DNA of 64,000 bases from JAKAWQ01 sp035509315 (lineage in GTDB: Bacteria; Pseudomonadota; Alphaproteobacteria; Acetobacterales; Acetobacteraceae). The position numbers and the translations under genes are program-made. The notes under the pieces are model-generated. The model ran no database searches. It was not told the origin of the DNA and saw only the letters and a list, made by a program, of their open reading frames with translations. This document shows, in pieces, positions 32,942-42,397 of this stretch. The stretch spans positions 9,222 to 73,221 of the forward strand of contig DATJLS010000038.1 in the NCBI GenBank assembly GCA_035509315.1, written 5' to 3'. The number at the start of each line of letters is the position of its first letter. Position 1 is the stretch's first letter.

Positions 32942-35864
32942 TCACTGGATGAAGATTTCAACGCGCCTGTTCTGCGCTTCGCGAACGCCCGGCCCGGTCG
33001 GAACGAGAAGATGCGTCTCGCCAAAGCCGTGGATGGCGATGACGCTGGGGGGCACGCCGTCGCACACGAGCTCCTCGGCAACCGTCTGGGCGCGACGGAC
33101 GAAAAGACCCTGATTGTAGCTCGGCGTTCCCGAAGAATCAGTATGGCCGTTCACCGCGATGCGGGTATAGCGCACGCGGGTGGACGCGGCGGCGGCATTG
33201 GCGATCACTTGACGCGCACGGTCGATCAAGTTCGCATCATCCCAATCAAAGAACACGAGATAGGTGCGCACGGGAGAAGGCGCCGGGGTAGCGTCGGGGT
33301 CGCTGCGACCAGGGAGTGGCGGCTCGCCGAAGGAAAGACGGATGTCGCCATTGAGCACCCAGTCGCGGAAGCCGTCGACGGTCACGTTGCTCTGCCAGGC
33401 TGCATCGCCATAGACCGCGAGGTGGCACGTCAGCGTTCCGGTGAGGCCCCCGCCCACCTGCAGCGCCGTGCCGGGCTGGCCCGTGCCGAAGGGAATCCCG
33501 CTCAGCACGACATCGCTCGAGCCGCCGATCCCCTGCAGCAGATTGGCCTGGAGATAGGGGGTGAAGAGCATGCCGTTGTCGTTTTCGAACGGCCCCTTCA
33601 GCCGGAAGCCGACACGCAGCACGCCCTGATAGGGGCTGCCCATATCGACGTCGATGCCGTCCACGTCGGTGCGGGCGGGAAAGTTGAGATGCTGCCAGAC
33701 GAGCTGCGCCTGCGGCTCGAAGGAAAGCTTCCACCAGGGCAGGGCGAAGGGAATGCCGGATTCGATCGAGACATCTGCCGAGGTGCCGTTCATTCCTGTG
33801 GTCTCGCCACGGTCCGCCGTGGTGTAGCGGCCATCGAACATGCCGCCCATGACGATGCCATCCACATACCAGCCGGAAATGGCCTTCCGGGTGGCGATGC
33901 CAGCGACGCTCCGGTGTCGAAAAGCGCCTTGCTTTCGCCGTCGATCGCGGAGGGCTGCATCCAGAGCCGCCCGAGCGTGCCAGCAAGGCCTATGCGGAGC
34001 GTGCCGTCATCGTTGCGTACCAGCATCCAGTCGGTGCCGAACTGAACGGCGCTGTAGTCGGGGCTGAAATCATATCCGAAGGCCTGGAAGCTGCGGTTGG
34101 TGGTGCAGTTGAGGAGCCCGCCATAGACGCGCACGAACGTTTCGGCCTCAGGATCATAGCTGAGGGTCTGATCATCGCGGATTTCCCCGAGCCTCCGGTG
34201 CAGACTGTCGATATCGAGGAAATTGGTCTCGAAAAGCGCACGCGGCGTGGAGAGATAGGCGGGGACCTGGGGCGCGACCTCGGGGCGCGAGTCCGCCGGG
34301 AATGACGGATCCCCCGCCGACGGGCCGGAATCGGGCGGGATTGGGTCGGGCAGCGTTGGCGGCGGGAGCGGCTCTTCCGGGGCGGTGGCGGGGGCGGCGG
34401 TGGTGAGCAGAAGGCTGTTGTTGCCGAAGACGCTCGACCCGTTCACGGTGATGTCTTCATGCGTGCCCTGGATGCAGAACGCATCCGCCGCGGAGCTGAT
34501 CGTCGCGGAGCCGATCTGCAGTGTGTTTGTGGCGCCGGCCGATCCTTGCGCGAGAAAACCGTAGCTGCCCGCACCGGTGGTCGTCACGCTGCCGCCATTG
34601 ATCGTTGACGCGCCGCCATTTTGAACAACGCCGCAGGGCGCCGAGGCGCCGGAAGTTTCGGTGGTAACGTTCGTCGCGCCGATCGTGCCTGCGGAAGCAT
34701 TGAAGCCGGCGGATCCGGCCCCCGTCGTGGTGACCTTGCCGCCGTCATTCAGCGAGACCGCGCCCCCGTATCCGCATCGACGCCAGCCCCATTGGCGCCG
34801 CTGGTCGAGACGGTGATGCTCCCGGTCGCGGTGATGGCGCTGTTGCCACCGGTCGCCTGGAGTCCCAAGGCCCCGCTGCCGCCGGTGCTGACGCTGGTGC
34901 CAGCGCCCGGCGTGACCGTGCCGCCTGTATCCGCCCGCGCGCCGACGCCACCTGTGCTCGCCGGCACCGAGATGGTCACACCATCCGCGGTGAGGGTGCT
35001 GCCGGCGCCGCTCGCCAACAATGCACGCTCATTGCTGACATTGGACGGCATGGTGACGCTGCCGCCCGAGAGCGTCACCGTGCCGCTGCTTGTCGCCTCG
35101 GCACCCACATCATTGCCCGTGCCGGCCACCGTGATCGTGGTGCCCTGGTTCGCCGTGAGCATTCCGGAATTGGCCAGCACGCCCACTTTGCTGCCGTCGC
35201 TGCCGGTGAGGGAGATGGTGCTGTCCGTCAAGGTCACCTGGCCATTGCTGAGTGCCCGGGCCCCAACGGGCGCATCGCCTCCGGCAAAATTCACCGTCGT
35301 GCCCGTCGCGGTCAGCGTGCTCGCCGTGCCGTTCGTTGCCTGCCCATCCGCTTGCAGGGCGGTGGTGCCGCCACCGTTGGCCGCGATATTGACCGTGCTA
35401 TCGGTCAGCTGGACATTCGCGCCGAGCGTCGCACGCGCCGCGGAATCATTGCCGCCGCCGCCAAGAAGATTGACTCGAGTGCCGTCGTCCAGAACGATCT
35501 TGCCGCCATTCTGGGCATTCAGAATGACTTGGCCGGTCTGAGCCGTGATTGTGCTGCCGCTCCCGTCGGCGAGCAGCAGGATCGCTCCGCCCTGGCTTGT
35601 CGTGATGGTCGTCGCCCACTCTGTGAAGGTTATGGTGCCTCCGCCCTGCGCAGTCACGCCGGCGCTGAAGGTTCCGCCGGGAGGCGGCCGGGGAGGAACG
35701 AAGGCCACGAAAAGAAGAAGGAACAGCTGCCGCCTAGCGCGAGAAGAGATGGCTACCGGACAGGCTTTCTGGTGCACCCTCTCTGGTGCCACGGCATGTC
35801 TCCCGGCCACGGGCTTCATGGACGGGGCCTCTAGCCAATGCCTTCCGTTTTCGGAATTCAACAA
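32942..35864 (-). pseudogene. autotransporter with C-terminal OmpA domain, two frameshifts
   Basis: Three consecutive reading-frame pieces (35864-34749, about 34763-33790, and about 33910-32942) join into one protein of about 974 residues if one base is restored at each of two places. Order: a hydrophobic export segment near residues 45-60, a Gly/Thr/Ser-rich beta-helix passenger, a Pro-rich linker, an autotransporter-type beta-barrel ('LRIGLAGTLGRLWMQPSAIDG', 'SGWYVDGIVMGG'), then an OmpA-like peptidoglycan-binding domain ('NGHTDSSGTPSYN', 'EAQNRRVEIFI'). The first break lies at a run of five C on the + strand (34763-34767), where a sixth would restore the frame; the second lies near 33905-33912. 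It may be a true pseudogene, a phase-variable gene or an assembly error. Confidence 0.7.
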
Positions 35865-36158
35865 AATTGAAAAGACCTGGAGCCGAATATCGGAAAGGCT
35901 TCCTTCTCTGCACTATTCTACACGGCAATTTCGGGGATCGCGTCTCCGGCACACTGGGCATCGCGCCAGAAATCAGCGGTTTCTCAGTGAGTTGCCCATG
36001 CTCTCAGAAGCTTCGTGATGGCTCTTCGAAAAATGGCTGCGTTCCCCAGCCAATATGACCTTTGCGAGACTCTTGAAGCGATCCGCCTACGTCACGAAAA
36101 TGATCACAGAGCCAAATCGGCAGCGTGATGATCAAGAATCGTCCTGCTTTCCGCCGTC
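35865..36158. other. intergenic region without recognisable gene
   Basis: 294 bp, clearly more AT-rich than its surroundings, between the start of the autotransporter pseudogene and the end of the amidohydrolase gene. Open frames here lack codon bias and resemble nothing. It probably holds the promoter of the autotransporter gene. Confidence 0.4.
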
Positions 36159-36998
36159 TCAGGCCTTCGTCGGGGCCCAGTTGTATACCCGCGTCAGAGT
36201 CTCTCCCATCAGGGCGGACCGGTCGGCCTCGGAGAGCCGATCCATGACGCGGAATGCCTCCACGCCCTCCCTGTAAGTCAGCAGCGCCACGGCTCGCGTC
36301 CAGTCGGTGCCCCAGAGGCAGCGATCGAGGCCGAACGCATCGAAGATGCGAAACAGCTTGTCCCATATGTCCCGATAGGGGAACGTCTCATGGGAGAGCG
36401 TGCAGGCGCCGGTGATCTTCACGGCAACATTGTCATGCGCCGCCAGCGCCAGCAGCTTCGGAAGCTCGGCGAAAGGCTCCGTCGGCGGGGGTGGTGCGAA
36501 AGGCTGTTGCAACCCCAGATGATCGATCACGAGCCTTGTATTCGGGTTCCGCGCCGCCAGTATCCTGGCCTGTTCCAGCCGTCCCCAGGCCAGGAGATTG
36601 ACCGGCAGGGAATGCTGCGCGGCAAGGGCGAGAACCCGGTTGAGGCCGGGGTCGGCCGGGTCCTCGGTCGCACGGTTCAGCATCACCCGGATGGCAACCG
36701 CGCCTTCTGTCCTCGCCCAATCGGCGATCGCGTCGGCCACTTCGGCATCGGTCGGATCGATCGGCTTGATCACGCCGAAACGATTGGGATGGGCTTTGTG
36801 AACCTCGGTCGCATAGCGCGCATCATAGCCGTACACGGTAAAGGGCGAGACCAGCAGCGCGCCATCGACGCCGACGTCATCCATCGCGGCCACCATGTCA
36901 TCCCCGGTGACGGCCGGCGGCCCGGCGAGAGCAGCAAGCCACGGGCGGCCCGGATGATTGCGCTCATAGGCATGCACTTGCGCATCGATCGTCAGCAT
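36159..36998 (-). CDS. amidohydrolase family protein (Amidohydro_2, lactonase-like)
   Basis: A 280-residue TIM-barrel metal hydrolase. The N-terminal 'IDAQVHAYERNHPGRPW' is the DxHxH-like metal motif in the variant with Gln-Val-His, 'LVIDHLGL' and the closing 'CLWGTDWTRA' (Asp) complete the Amidohydro_2 pattern. Relatives include 2-pyrone-4,6-dicarboxylate lactonase and other lactonases or decarboxylases of aromatic catabolism. The ATG at 36998 lies about 10 nt after GGAGGG; an upstream TTG at 37016 is less likely. The 286 bp upstream (36999-37284) hold no recognisable gene. Confidence 0.82.
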   Translation of the reverse strand: MLTIDAQVHAYERNHPGRPWLAALAGPPAVTGDDMVAAMDDVGVDGALLVSPFTVYGYDARYATEVHKAHPNRFGVIKPIDPTDAEVADAIADWARTEGAVAIRVMLNRATEDPADPGLNRVLALAAQHSLPVNLLAWGRLEQARILAARNPNTRLVIDHLGLQQPFAPPPPTEPFAELPKLLALAAHDNVAVKITGACTLSHETFPYRDIWDKLFRIFDAFGLDRCLWGTDWTRAVALLTYREGVEAFRVMDRLSEADRSALMGETLTRVYNWAPTKA

Positions 36999-37284
36999 GA
37001 ATTTCGTTCCCTCCAACGGGAGAATGATCTCCGGGCATCCACGCTCAAAACGCGATGTGACGCTCCACGCCCGAACGAGTCAAATCGCGGACTCCCGGGT
37101 GAAAACCCGATCAGCCTCAGCGCTGCGAATGACCGAAACGGATGGAAACCAGGCGGAAAAGGGTTGCCGCTCAAATCAATATGGCTTCTGGCGGCCAGGC
37201 GATGGAAACAGCTCATGCGAGCGGGCATGGGCATGAGCTTCACGTTGTCGTTCAGCCTCGAAACAGCTTCAGCAAATTCCGATC

Positions 37285-38190
37285 TCAAATGACGATCAAA
37301 CGGCTTGCGAGAAAATCGACAAAGGTGCGTACCCGGGCAGGCACGAGTCGAGATGTCATCACGGCATGGACGGGCATTGGCGGAAAGCTCCAATCCGTGA
37401 GCACCTGATGGACACCACCGCTATCATAGGACGGCCGCGCGATCGCAGGTGAAAGTGCGGCAATGCCGTAGCCCTGCTCCGCAAATCTCAGGGTCATCGA
37501 GACATTGTTGGTCGCGAAGCGGCCATGCACGTTCACTTCAGCGGATTTCTTCCCCGAGACCAGGCGCCAGATGCCTGGCCGGGCCATATAGGACTGCAAG
37601 ATGCATTCGTGCCGGCTCAAATCCTTCGGCTGCTCGGGCGTGCCTTGCCGGGCAAGATAGGAGGGTGAGGCATAGAACAGCCTCGCGGCGCTGCCCAGGC
37701 GGCGAACAATGAGCGAGGGGTCCCGGATCTCTCCCAGCCGGATGCTGACATCGATCGTCTCGTCGATGAAGTTCGCCGGTTGGGGCGACAATTCCGCCTC
37801 GATCGTGATCTCGGGATAGCGCCGGGCAAACGCGTCGATGATCGGCGCGATCAGTGTCAGGCCAAACTCGATCGGCATCGACACACGCAGATGTCCGGTG
37901 AGCCGCTCGGCCGCCTCCTTGAGCACCTCCTGCGCGGCGGCGGCGTCCTGCACGATGCGCTCGCAGCGTTCGAAGTAGCGCCGGCCTGGCTCGGTCAGGG
38001 AGAGGCGCCGTGTCGTGCGCTGAAGCAGCCTGACCCCCGCGCGCTTCTCCATCAGCGCGATCCGCCGCGACAACGTGGCCACCGGAATGCCCGAAGCGTT
38101 GCTGGCGCGGGTGAAGCTCAAGGCGCGCGCGACCTCAACGAAGAAGACGATATCCTGCAGGTCGAATGGCGCAGGCGATCGGGCTGGCAC
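37285..38190 (-). CDS. LysR-family transcriptional regulator
   Basis: A 301-residue LysR regulator of the large DsdC/AaeR-like group. Residues 9-68 contain the helix-turn-helix 'DIVFFVEVARALSFTRASNASGIPVATLSRRIALME', and 'LLQRTTRRLSLTEPGRRYFERC' follows, as usual. The effector domain spans about 95-295. The start is GTG 38190; no ATG or ribosome site is close. It is divergent from the esterase gene at 38321 (130 bp between, locally AT-rich), which is the most likely regulated promoter. Confidence 0.88.
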   Translation of the reverse strand: MPARSPAPFDLQDIVFFVEVARALSFTRASNASGIPVATLSRRIALMEKRAGVRLLQRTTRRLSLTEPGRRYFERCERIVQDAAAAQEVLKEAAERLTGHLRVSMPIEFGLTLIAPIIDAFARRYPEITIEAELSPQPANFIDETIDVSIRLGEIRDPSLIVRRLGSAARLFYASPSYLARQGTPEQPKDLSRHECILQSYMARPGIWRLVSGKKSAEVNVHGRFATNNVSMTLRFAEQGYGIAALSPAIARPSYDSGGVHQVLTDWSFPPMPVHAVMTSRLVPARVRTFVDFLASRLIVI

Positions 38191-38320
38191 GCCGATATTC
38201 TCATCAGTGGAATGGTCGTTTCCAAAATACCAGATTTATCCGTTTTGTCGAAGGTCCATCTTAACCGGAGTCGCGGCGTGGCGCATCATGGCCGTGCCAC
38301 TCAAACCCGGGAGATCGATC

Positions 38321-39214
38321 ATGTCGGCACGACAGCTTGCAGATATTCTCGAAATCAGCGCGCAGAATCCCCCGCCGCAGAACACCACGCCCAAGATGAT
38401 GCGGTCCTGGGCGGAAGGGATCACCAGCCACACACCGCTCGCTGAGCATGTGAAGATCACCCGCTCCAGCTTTGGTCCCTACCAGGGAGATCTGATCCTG
38501 CCCGATGGGGGTGATCCGTCGCGGCTCGTCATCTACGATCACGGGGGCGGATTCTTCCTCTTTTCCAGCGCCACCTATCGCGTCACCACAACCAACCTGG
38601 CGCGTGTGTCGGGGGCAGCGGTGTTCGCGCCGGACTATCGGCTCGCGCCGGAGCATCCCGCGCCGGCCGCGCACGACGATGCGTTCGGCGTCTATCAATG
38701 GGCACTCAAGCAAGGCTATGCGGCGGACAGAATCGCCATCAGCGGAGATTCCGCGGGTGGCAATCTTGCGCTGGCGACGGTCGTCCGCGCCAAAGATGCC
38801 GGGCTGCCGCTTCCATGCGCGGTGGTTCTTTTCTCACCTTGGCTTGATTTCGCCGAGAGCGGCGAGACCTATCGCACCGTCACCGATGATCCCATCCTGC
38901 CGCCGCCCTTGCTCGACGGTTTCAAGCGCGCCTATCTCGGCGATGGCGATCCCGCGTCGCCCCTGGTAACCCCCTTCCATGCCGATTTCCGCGGCCTGCC
39001 GCCAACCCTCGTGCATGTCGGAAGCTGGGAACGGCTGCGCGATGACTCGATCACACTCGTCGCCCGCATGCGGGCGGCAGGTGTGGAAACGGAATTCCGA
39101 ATCTTCGAGGGAATGTGTCACGGCTGGCAGCTCTTTGCCCCCATGCTGGAGGAAGGCATGGAGTCGATCGAGGAAAGCGCCCGTTTCATCAAGGCCCGGC
39201 AGGTGGAAAAATGA
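38321..39214 (+). CDS. alpha/beta hydrolase, HSL-type esterase/lipase (family IV)
   Basis: A 297-residue serine hydrolase of the hormone-sensitive-lipase group. The oxyanion motif 'YDHGGGFFLFS' is near residue 75, the nucleophile in 'ISGDSAGGNLAL' near residue 144, and the catalytic His in 'GMCHGWQ' near residue 266. Such enzymes hydrolyse short-chain esters. The ATG at 38321 has GGGAG about 8 nt upstream, while the open frame extends further upstream without family similarity. The stop overlaps the start of the DoxX-like gene (ATGA), so the two form a unit divergent from the LysR gene. Confidence 0.9.
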   Translation: MSARQLADILEISAQNPPPQNTTPKMMRSWAEGITSHTPLAEHVKITRSSFGPYQGDLILPDGGDPSRLVIYDHGGGFFLFSSATYRVTTTNLARVSGAAVFAPDYRLAPEHPAPAAHDDAFGVYQWALKQGYAADRIAISGDSAGGNLALATVVRAKDAGLPLPCAVVLFSPWLDFAESGETYRTVTDDPILPPPLLDGFKRAYLGDGDPASPLVTPFHADFRGLPPTLVHVGSWERLRDDSITLVARMRAAGVETEFRIFEGMCHGWQLFAPMLEEGMESIEESARFIKARQVEK

Positions 39215-39552
39215 GCGGCATTTCGTGGATTCGTGCTCTGAGCTGGGCGCTCGCCGCCTTCTTCGCTCTCGGGTTCGTCATCAACACTTTCGCCGTGAAG
39301 CTGGTCGGCCCCGAGTACCGCCGATGGGGATATCCCGACTGGTTTCATTTCGTGTCCGGCGGCTTGGAGCTCATGGTGGCACTGCTGTTGCCGATGGCGG
39401 TGACACGCCCCTTCGGCCTCGCGCTCGGGCTCGGCATCATGCTCGTGGCCATCGCCACGGTTGTTCGCCATCGCGAATATCACCGCGCGGCGCCGCCTTT
39501 CATCGTGTTTGTCCTGCTCGCGCTCGTCGGCTGGACAGCATTTTGGACCTGA
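39211..39552 (+). CDS. DoxX-like four-helix membrane protein
   Basis: A 113-residue inner-membrane protein with four hydrophobic helices. The first helix 'ALSWALAAFFALGFVINTF' and the following 'YRRWGYPDWFHFVSGGLELMVALLL' are typical of DoxX-like family members. Their role is unknown, with links to respiration or redox stress in a few cases. It is translationally coupled to the esterase gene through ATGA. A perfect hairpin starts right at its stop codon. Confidence 0.82.
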   Translation: MSGISWIRALSWALAAFFALGFVINTFAVKLVGPEYRRWGYPDWFHFVSGGLELMVALLLPMAVTRPFGLALGLGIMLVAIATVVRHREYHRAAPPFIVFVLLALVGWTAFWT

Positions 39553-39581
39553 TCGGCCGGATCATGTCGATCCGGCCGATC
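39551..39581 (+). terminator. 13-bp perfect hairpin after the DoxX-like gene
   Basis: GATCGGCCGGATC (39551-39563) pairs exactly with 39569-39581 across a 5-nt loop, starting inside the stop codon of the DoxX-like gene. Only a weak pyrimidine run (CTCTT) follows, so termination efficiency is uncertain. Confidence 0.6.
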
Positions 39582-39805
39582 CTCTTGGCGAAGTCCCTTT
39601 CGACATCGCGGCTCAGCCGGACCGGCATCCGAGCGACTTCCCAGTCATGCGCTGTCATTGACAACCGCCATGGGCGCCGAGCAGTACCGACCGATGACGG
39701 CCGCCTCGCGGATCGCGTCCGACGTCCGCCTCCTCTTATTGCGCGCAGCATGCGATCGTCGAATACTGACGGAGGGCCAGAGCCGACGCCCATGGAGGAA
39801 GATTG

Positions 39806-40564
39806 ATGTCGTTCTACCGAGGCATGACCTGCGAGAACGTGACCATCGAAGGAGACAAGGGAACGTCGATAACGGCTTACGTGGCCAGGCCATCTGGCGC
39901 CGGCCTTTTTCCGGGCGTCGTGCTTGTCCACCATCTCCCGGGCTGGAGCGAGCTCTATATCGAGACGACGCGCCGGTTCGCGCATCACGGCTATCTTGCA
40001 ATCTGCGCCAACCTCTACGAGCGCGAGGGTGGAGGAAGCGACGCCAACCCGGACGACGTCGCCGCCAAGGTGCGCGCCGAGGGCGGCATTGCCGATTCCC
40101 AGATGGTCGGCGATACCGAAGGCGCCGTGAAGTGGATGCGCGCCCAGCCCAATCACAACGGCAAGGTCGGCCTTTTCGGCTCTTGCTCAGGCGGTCGGCA
40201 CGCCTTCCTCTATGCCTGCCAGAGGAAGAACGTCGATGCCTGCGCCGAGCTGTGGGGCGGTCGCGTGGTGATGGGCAAGGAAGAGCTCAATGCCAAGACG
40301 CCCGTCGCGCCGATCGACATGACGAAAGACCTCTGCTGCCCGCTGCTCGGCCTGTTCGGCAACGAGGATCGCGCCCCGAGCCCGGAGCAGGTGAACCAGC
40401 ATGAGGCCGAACTCAGGAAGCACGGCAAGACATACGAGTTCCATCGCTACGACGGCGCGGGCCACGGCTTTTTCTATTGGAACCGGCCAATCTATCGGCC
40501 AGAGCAGGCCATGGACGGCTGGAGCAAGATATTCGGGTTCTTCGGCAAGCATCTGGCGAAGTAG
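39806..40564 (+). CDS. dienelactone hydrolase family protein
   Basis: A 252-residue alpha/beta hydrolase. The nucleophile elbow 'GLFGSCSGGRHA' carries Cys, as in dienelactone hydrolases, near residue 131. The acid is probably in 'LFGNEDRAPS' and the His in 'YDGAGHGFFYW' near residue 218. DLH proteins open enol lactones in aromatic degradation, but many paralogues have other substrates. The ATG at 39806 follows GGAGGA by 6 nt; the codon before it is a TTG in frame. It is followed after 11 bp by the DUF6295 gene. The 253 bp upstream hold no clear gene. Confidence 0.87.
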   Translation: MSFYRGMTCENVTIEGDKGTSITAYVARPSGAGLFPGVVLVHHLPGWSELYIETTRRFAHHGYLAICANLYEREGGGSDANPDDVAAKVRAEGGIADSQMVGDTEGAVKWMRAQPNHNGKVGLFGSCSGGRHAFLYACQRKNVDACAELWGGRVVMGKEELNAKTPVAPIDMTKDLCCPLLGLFGNEDRAPSPEQVNQHEAELRKHGKTYEFHRYDGAGHGFFYWNRPIYRPEQAMDGWSKIFGFFGKHLAK

Positions 40565-40575
40565 GAGGTCCGGAC

Positions 40576-40881
40576 ATGTGCACATCCATCATCGAGATCG
40601 CGCGCGCGGAAGGCATGGCAAAGCGTGGGGACGAATGGTTCCCGCTATCGCGGTCGGTGGTTGCCTATGATCATGCGCGCCATGCACCGCTGGGCGACGT
40701 CATCACGCTCGACTTCATCAACACGAACCTCGATCCCGGTGCGCGGGCGGGGATCGAGCTGACGCTGGAGACCGCCAAGGAACTGCGCGCCGCTCTCGAT
40801 CGGGCGATTGCCGCGGCCGAATTCGAGGAGGCGGAAGTGCGAGGCAAGGGCGTCGTGCTCAACCTCGCTCAGGCGGCATGA
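40576..40881 (+). CDS. DUF6295 family protein
   Basis: A 101-residue cytosolic protein beginning 'MCTSIIEIARAEGMAKRGDEWFPL', a pattern of small proteins now grouped as DUF6295. The second half is a long helix ('ELTLETAKELRAALDRAIAAAEFEEAE'). Function unknown. It has an excellent ribosome site (AGGAGG at 40563-40568) and lies 11 bp after the dienelactone hydrolase gene, with which it is probably cotranscribed. Confidence 0.75.
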   Translation: MCTSIIEIARAEGMAKRGDEWFPLSRSVVAYDHARHAPLGDVITLDFINTNLDPGARAGIELTLETAKELRAALDRAIAAAEFEEAEVRGKGVVLNLAQAA

Positions 40882-40980
40882 CATACAAGGCGCGTGAGCC
40901 GGAGTAACCGCCATGCACGGCGATCGCGGCACGGCGACCGCGCCTGGCCGATTCGGTTCGACCCGCCACAGCCAGGTGAT

Positions 40981-42393
40981 CTACCCTTGCCGGTTCTGCG
41001 CACCCCAATAGCGCTCCAGATTGGCGATGAGCGCCGGGCTGAAATGGCATTCCGCCTGCTCGCGCGCGTAGGCCGCGCAATAGCGCCGGAAGAGGTCGAG
41101 CGGCTCGGCGCCCACACGAAACGCCCGCCGGTTGCCCACCGCGCTTACCGCGCCCGAGCTTGTAAGCCCCGTCACGATCCGCGTGATCGCCGCATCCATC
41201 TCTGCCGCCGGGACGATCTCATCGCACAAAAGCCGCCCCTCCGGGCCCGCGCAATCGAGCCGCCGCTCATATTGAATGAGCTGGCGCGCGAGCCGCTCGC
41301 CCGTGAAGCGCGGCAGGCGCAGATTGGCGAATCCCGGAATGATGCCCTCCTTGCGTGCAGGCAGGCTGAGATAGGCGTTGTCCGCCGCCAGAACGTAATC
41401 CACCGCCAGGAGGATCTGGCAATGACCGCCGATGGCAAATCCATCCACCACGGCGATCCAGGGTTTCTCGATCCCCTCACCATGCACATCGTCGGGCAGC
41501 GCCTCCGGCCGTGCCACGCCGCGCAGGAGCTTGTGAACGAAGCCGAGATCGCGCTGCAGATACCAGACGAACGGAATCCGCCCCTGATAGAGATGCGTCA
41601 GATTGATGCCGCTGCCGAAGAGATGCCGCCCCCGATATTTCGCGTGCTGGACCCTGCCGCCCCGCATCACGGCAATCTCGCTCAAGGGGTCGAGAATCGC
41701 GAGATCGACCGCGATCTCCATCGCATGAAGCGTTGTCTCATCCTCCGCGTTCAGGAAGCGGGGATTGGCAGTCTCCAGCAGTACGGCCCGGTCCCGTCGC
41801 TCCAGCCTCGCCGCGCCGAAATCCGCAACGCCGCGCGCAACGAACGTCTCCAGCCGCTCCAAGCTTTCCGCCCGCGGCAACAGCATCGCATGGCAGAGAT
41901 GAAGCCCCGCCCGCTCATGCGCGAACATCGCCGAGAGAAAAATCCCCTGGTCGATCTCCAGCCCATCCTTGTCGCGCTGGAACGTCCCTGCCTCTGCGGC
42001 AAGCTGATTTCGGCTCGGCACCAGGCCCGGAAACCGCTCCGCCGCCAGAAGAACGAGCGCTTCGAGCCGGACGAAGCGCGAAAATTCCTCCGTCAGCGCG
42101 GCATAGACCGCTTCCGAATGTGCCGCGAGAAAGCGCGCGCGCGCTCCGCGCGCCCGAGTCCGGACCATCTCCGCGGCCTGCGCTTCCTTCTCTGTGCGCG
42201 CTTGCTTCTTCGGCAGGCGCGCGATGAGCTGCTCGCTCAGCAGCCAGAAATGTCCATAGCGTTCGCAATCCTCCGCGAAACCGCCCACCACCTGCGGTTC
42301 CCGCCCAATCCACGCCGAAACCTCCGCCTCCGGAAGCCTCGCTGCCGCGAGCACCGCAACGCCCGTGCTTGCCTCCGCTTCCCGAACGCTCAT
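40981..42393 (-). CDS. DpgC-like cofactor-independent acyl-CoA dioxygenase
   Basis: A 470-residue protein resembling DpgC, the (3,5-dihydroxyphenyl)acetyl-CoA 1,2-dioxygenase of glycopeptide antibiotic synthesis, which needs neither metal nor cofactor. Residues of about 1-190 form the helical N-terminal domain with 'LCHAMLLPRAES'. The crotonase core follows with 'LNAEDETTLHAMEIAVDLAILDP', 'GINLTHLYQGRIPF', 'VDGFAIGGHCQILLAVDYVLA' (oxyanion hole) and 'SLPARKEGIIPGFANLRLPRF'. The gene starts 4 bp after the phenylacetate-CoA ligase stop, so the pair likely activates and then oxygenates an aryl acetate. No type III polyketide synthase (DpgA) is nearby. The substrate is unproven. Confidence 0.82.
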   Translation of the reverse strand: MSVREAEASTGVAVLAAARLPEAEVSAWIGREPQVVGGFAEDCERYGHFWLLSEQLIARLPKKQARTEKEAQAAEMVRTRARGARARFLAAHSEAVYAALTEEFSRFVRLEALVLLAAERFPGLVPSRNQLAAEAGTFQRDKDGLEIDQGIFLSAMFAHERAGLHLCHAMLLPRAESLERLETFVARGVADFGAARLERRDRAVLLETANPRFLNAEDETTLHAMEIAVDLAILDPLSEIAVMRGGRVQHAKYRGRHLFGSGINLTHLYQGRIPFVWYLQRDLGFVHKLLRGVARPEALPDDVHGEGIEKPWIAVVDGFAIGGHCQILLAVDYVLAADNAYLSLPARKEGIIPGFANLRLPRFTGERLARQLIQYERRLDCAGPEGRLLCDEIVPAAEMDAAITRIVTGLTSSGAVSAVGNRRAFRVGAEPLDLFRRYCAAYAREQAECHFSPALIANLERYWGAQNRQG

Positions 42394-42397
42394 CCCG

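Noticed and set aside
39540..39658. Short minus-strand frame with a plausible-looking helix
   Set aside because: It overlaps the end of the DoxX-like gene and a perfect hairpin, and no family is recognisable. It is probably a shadow frame.
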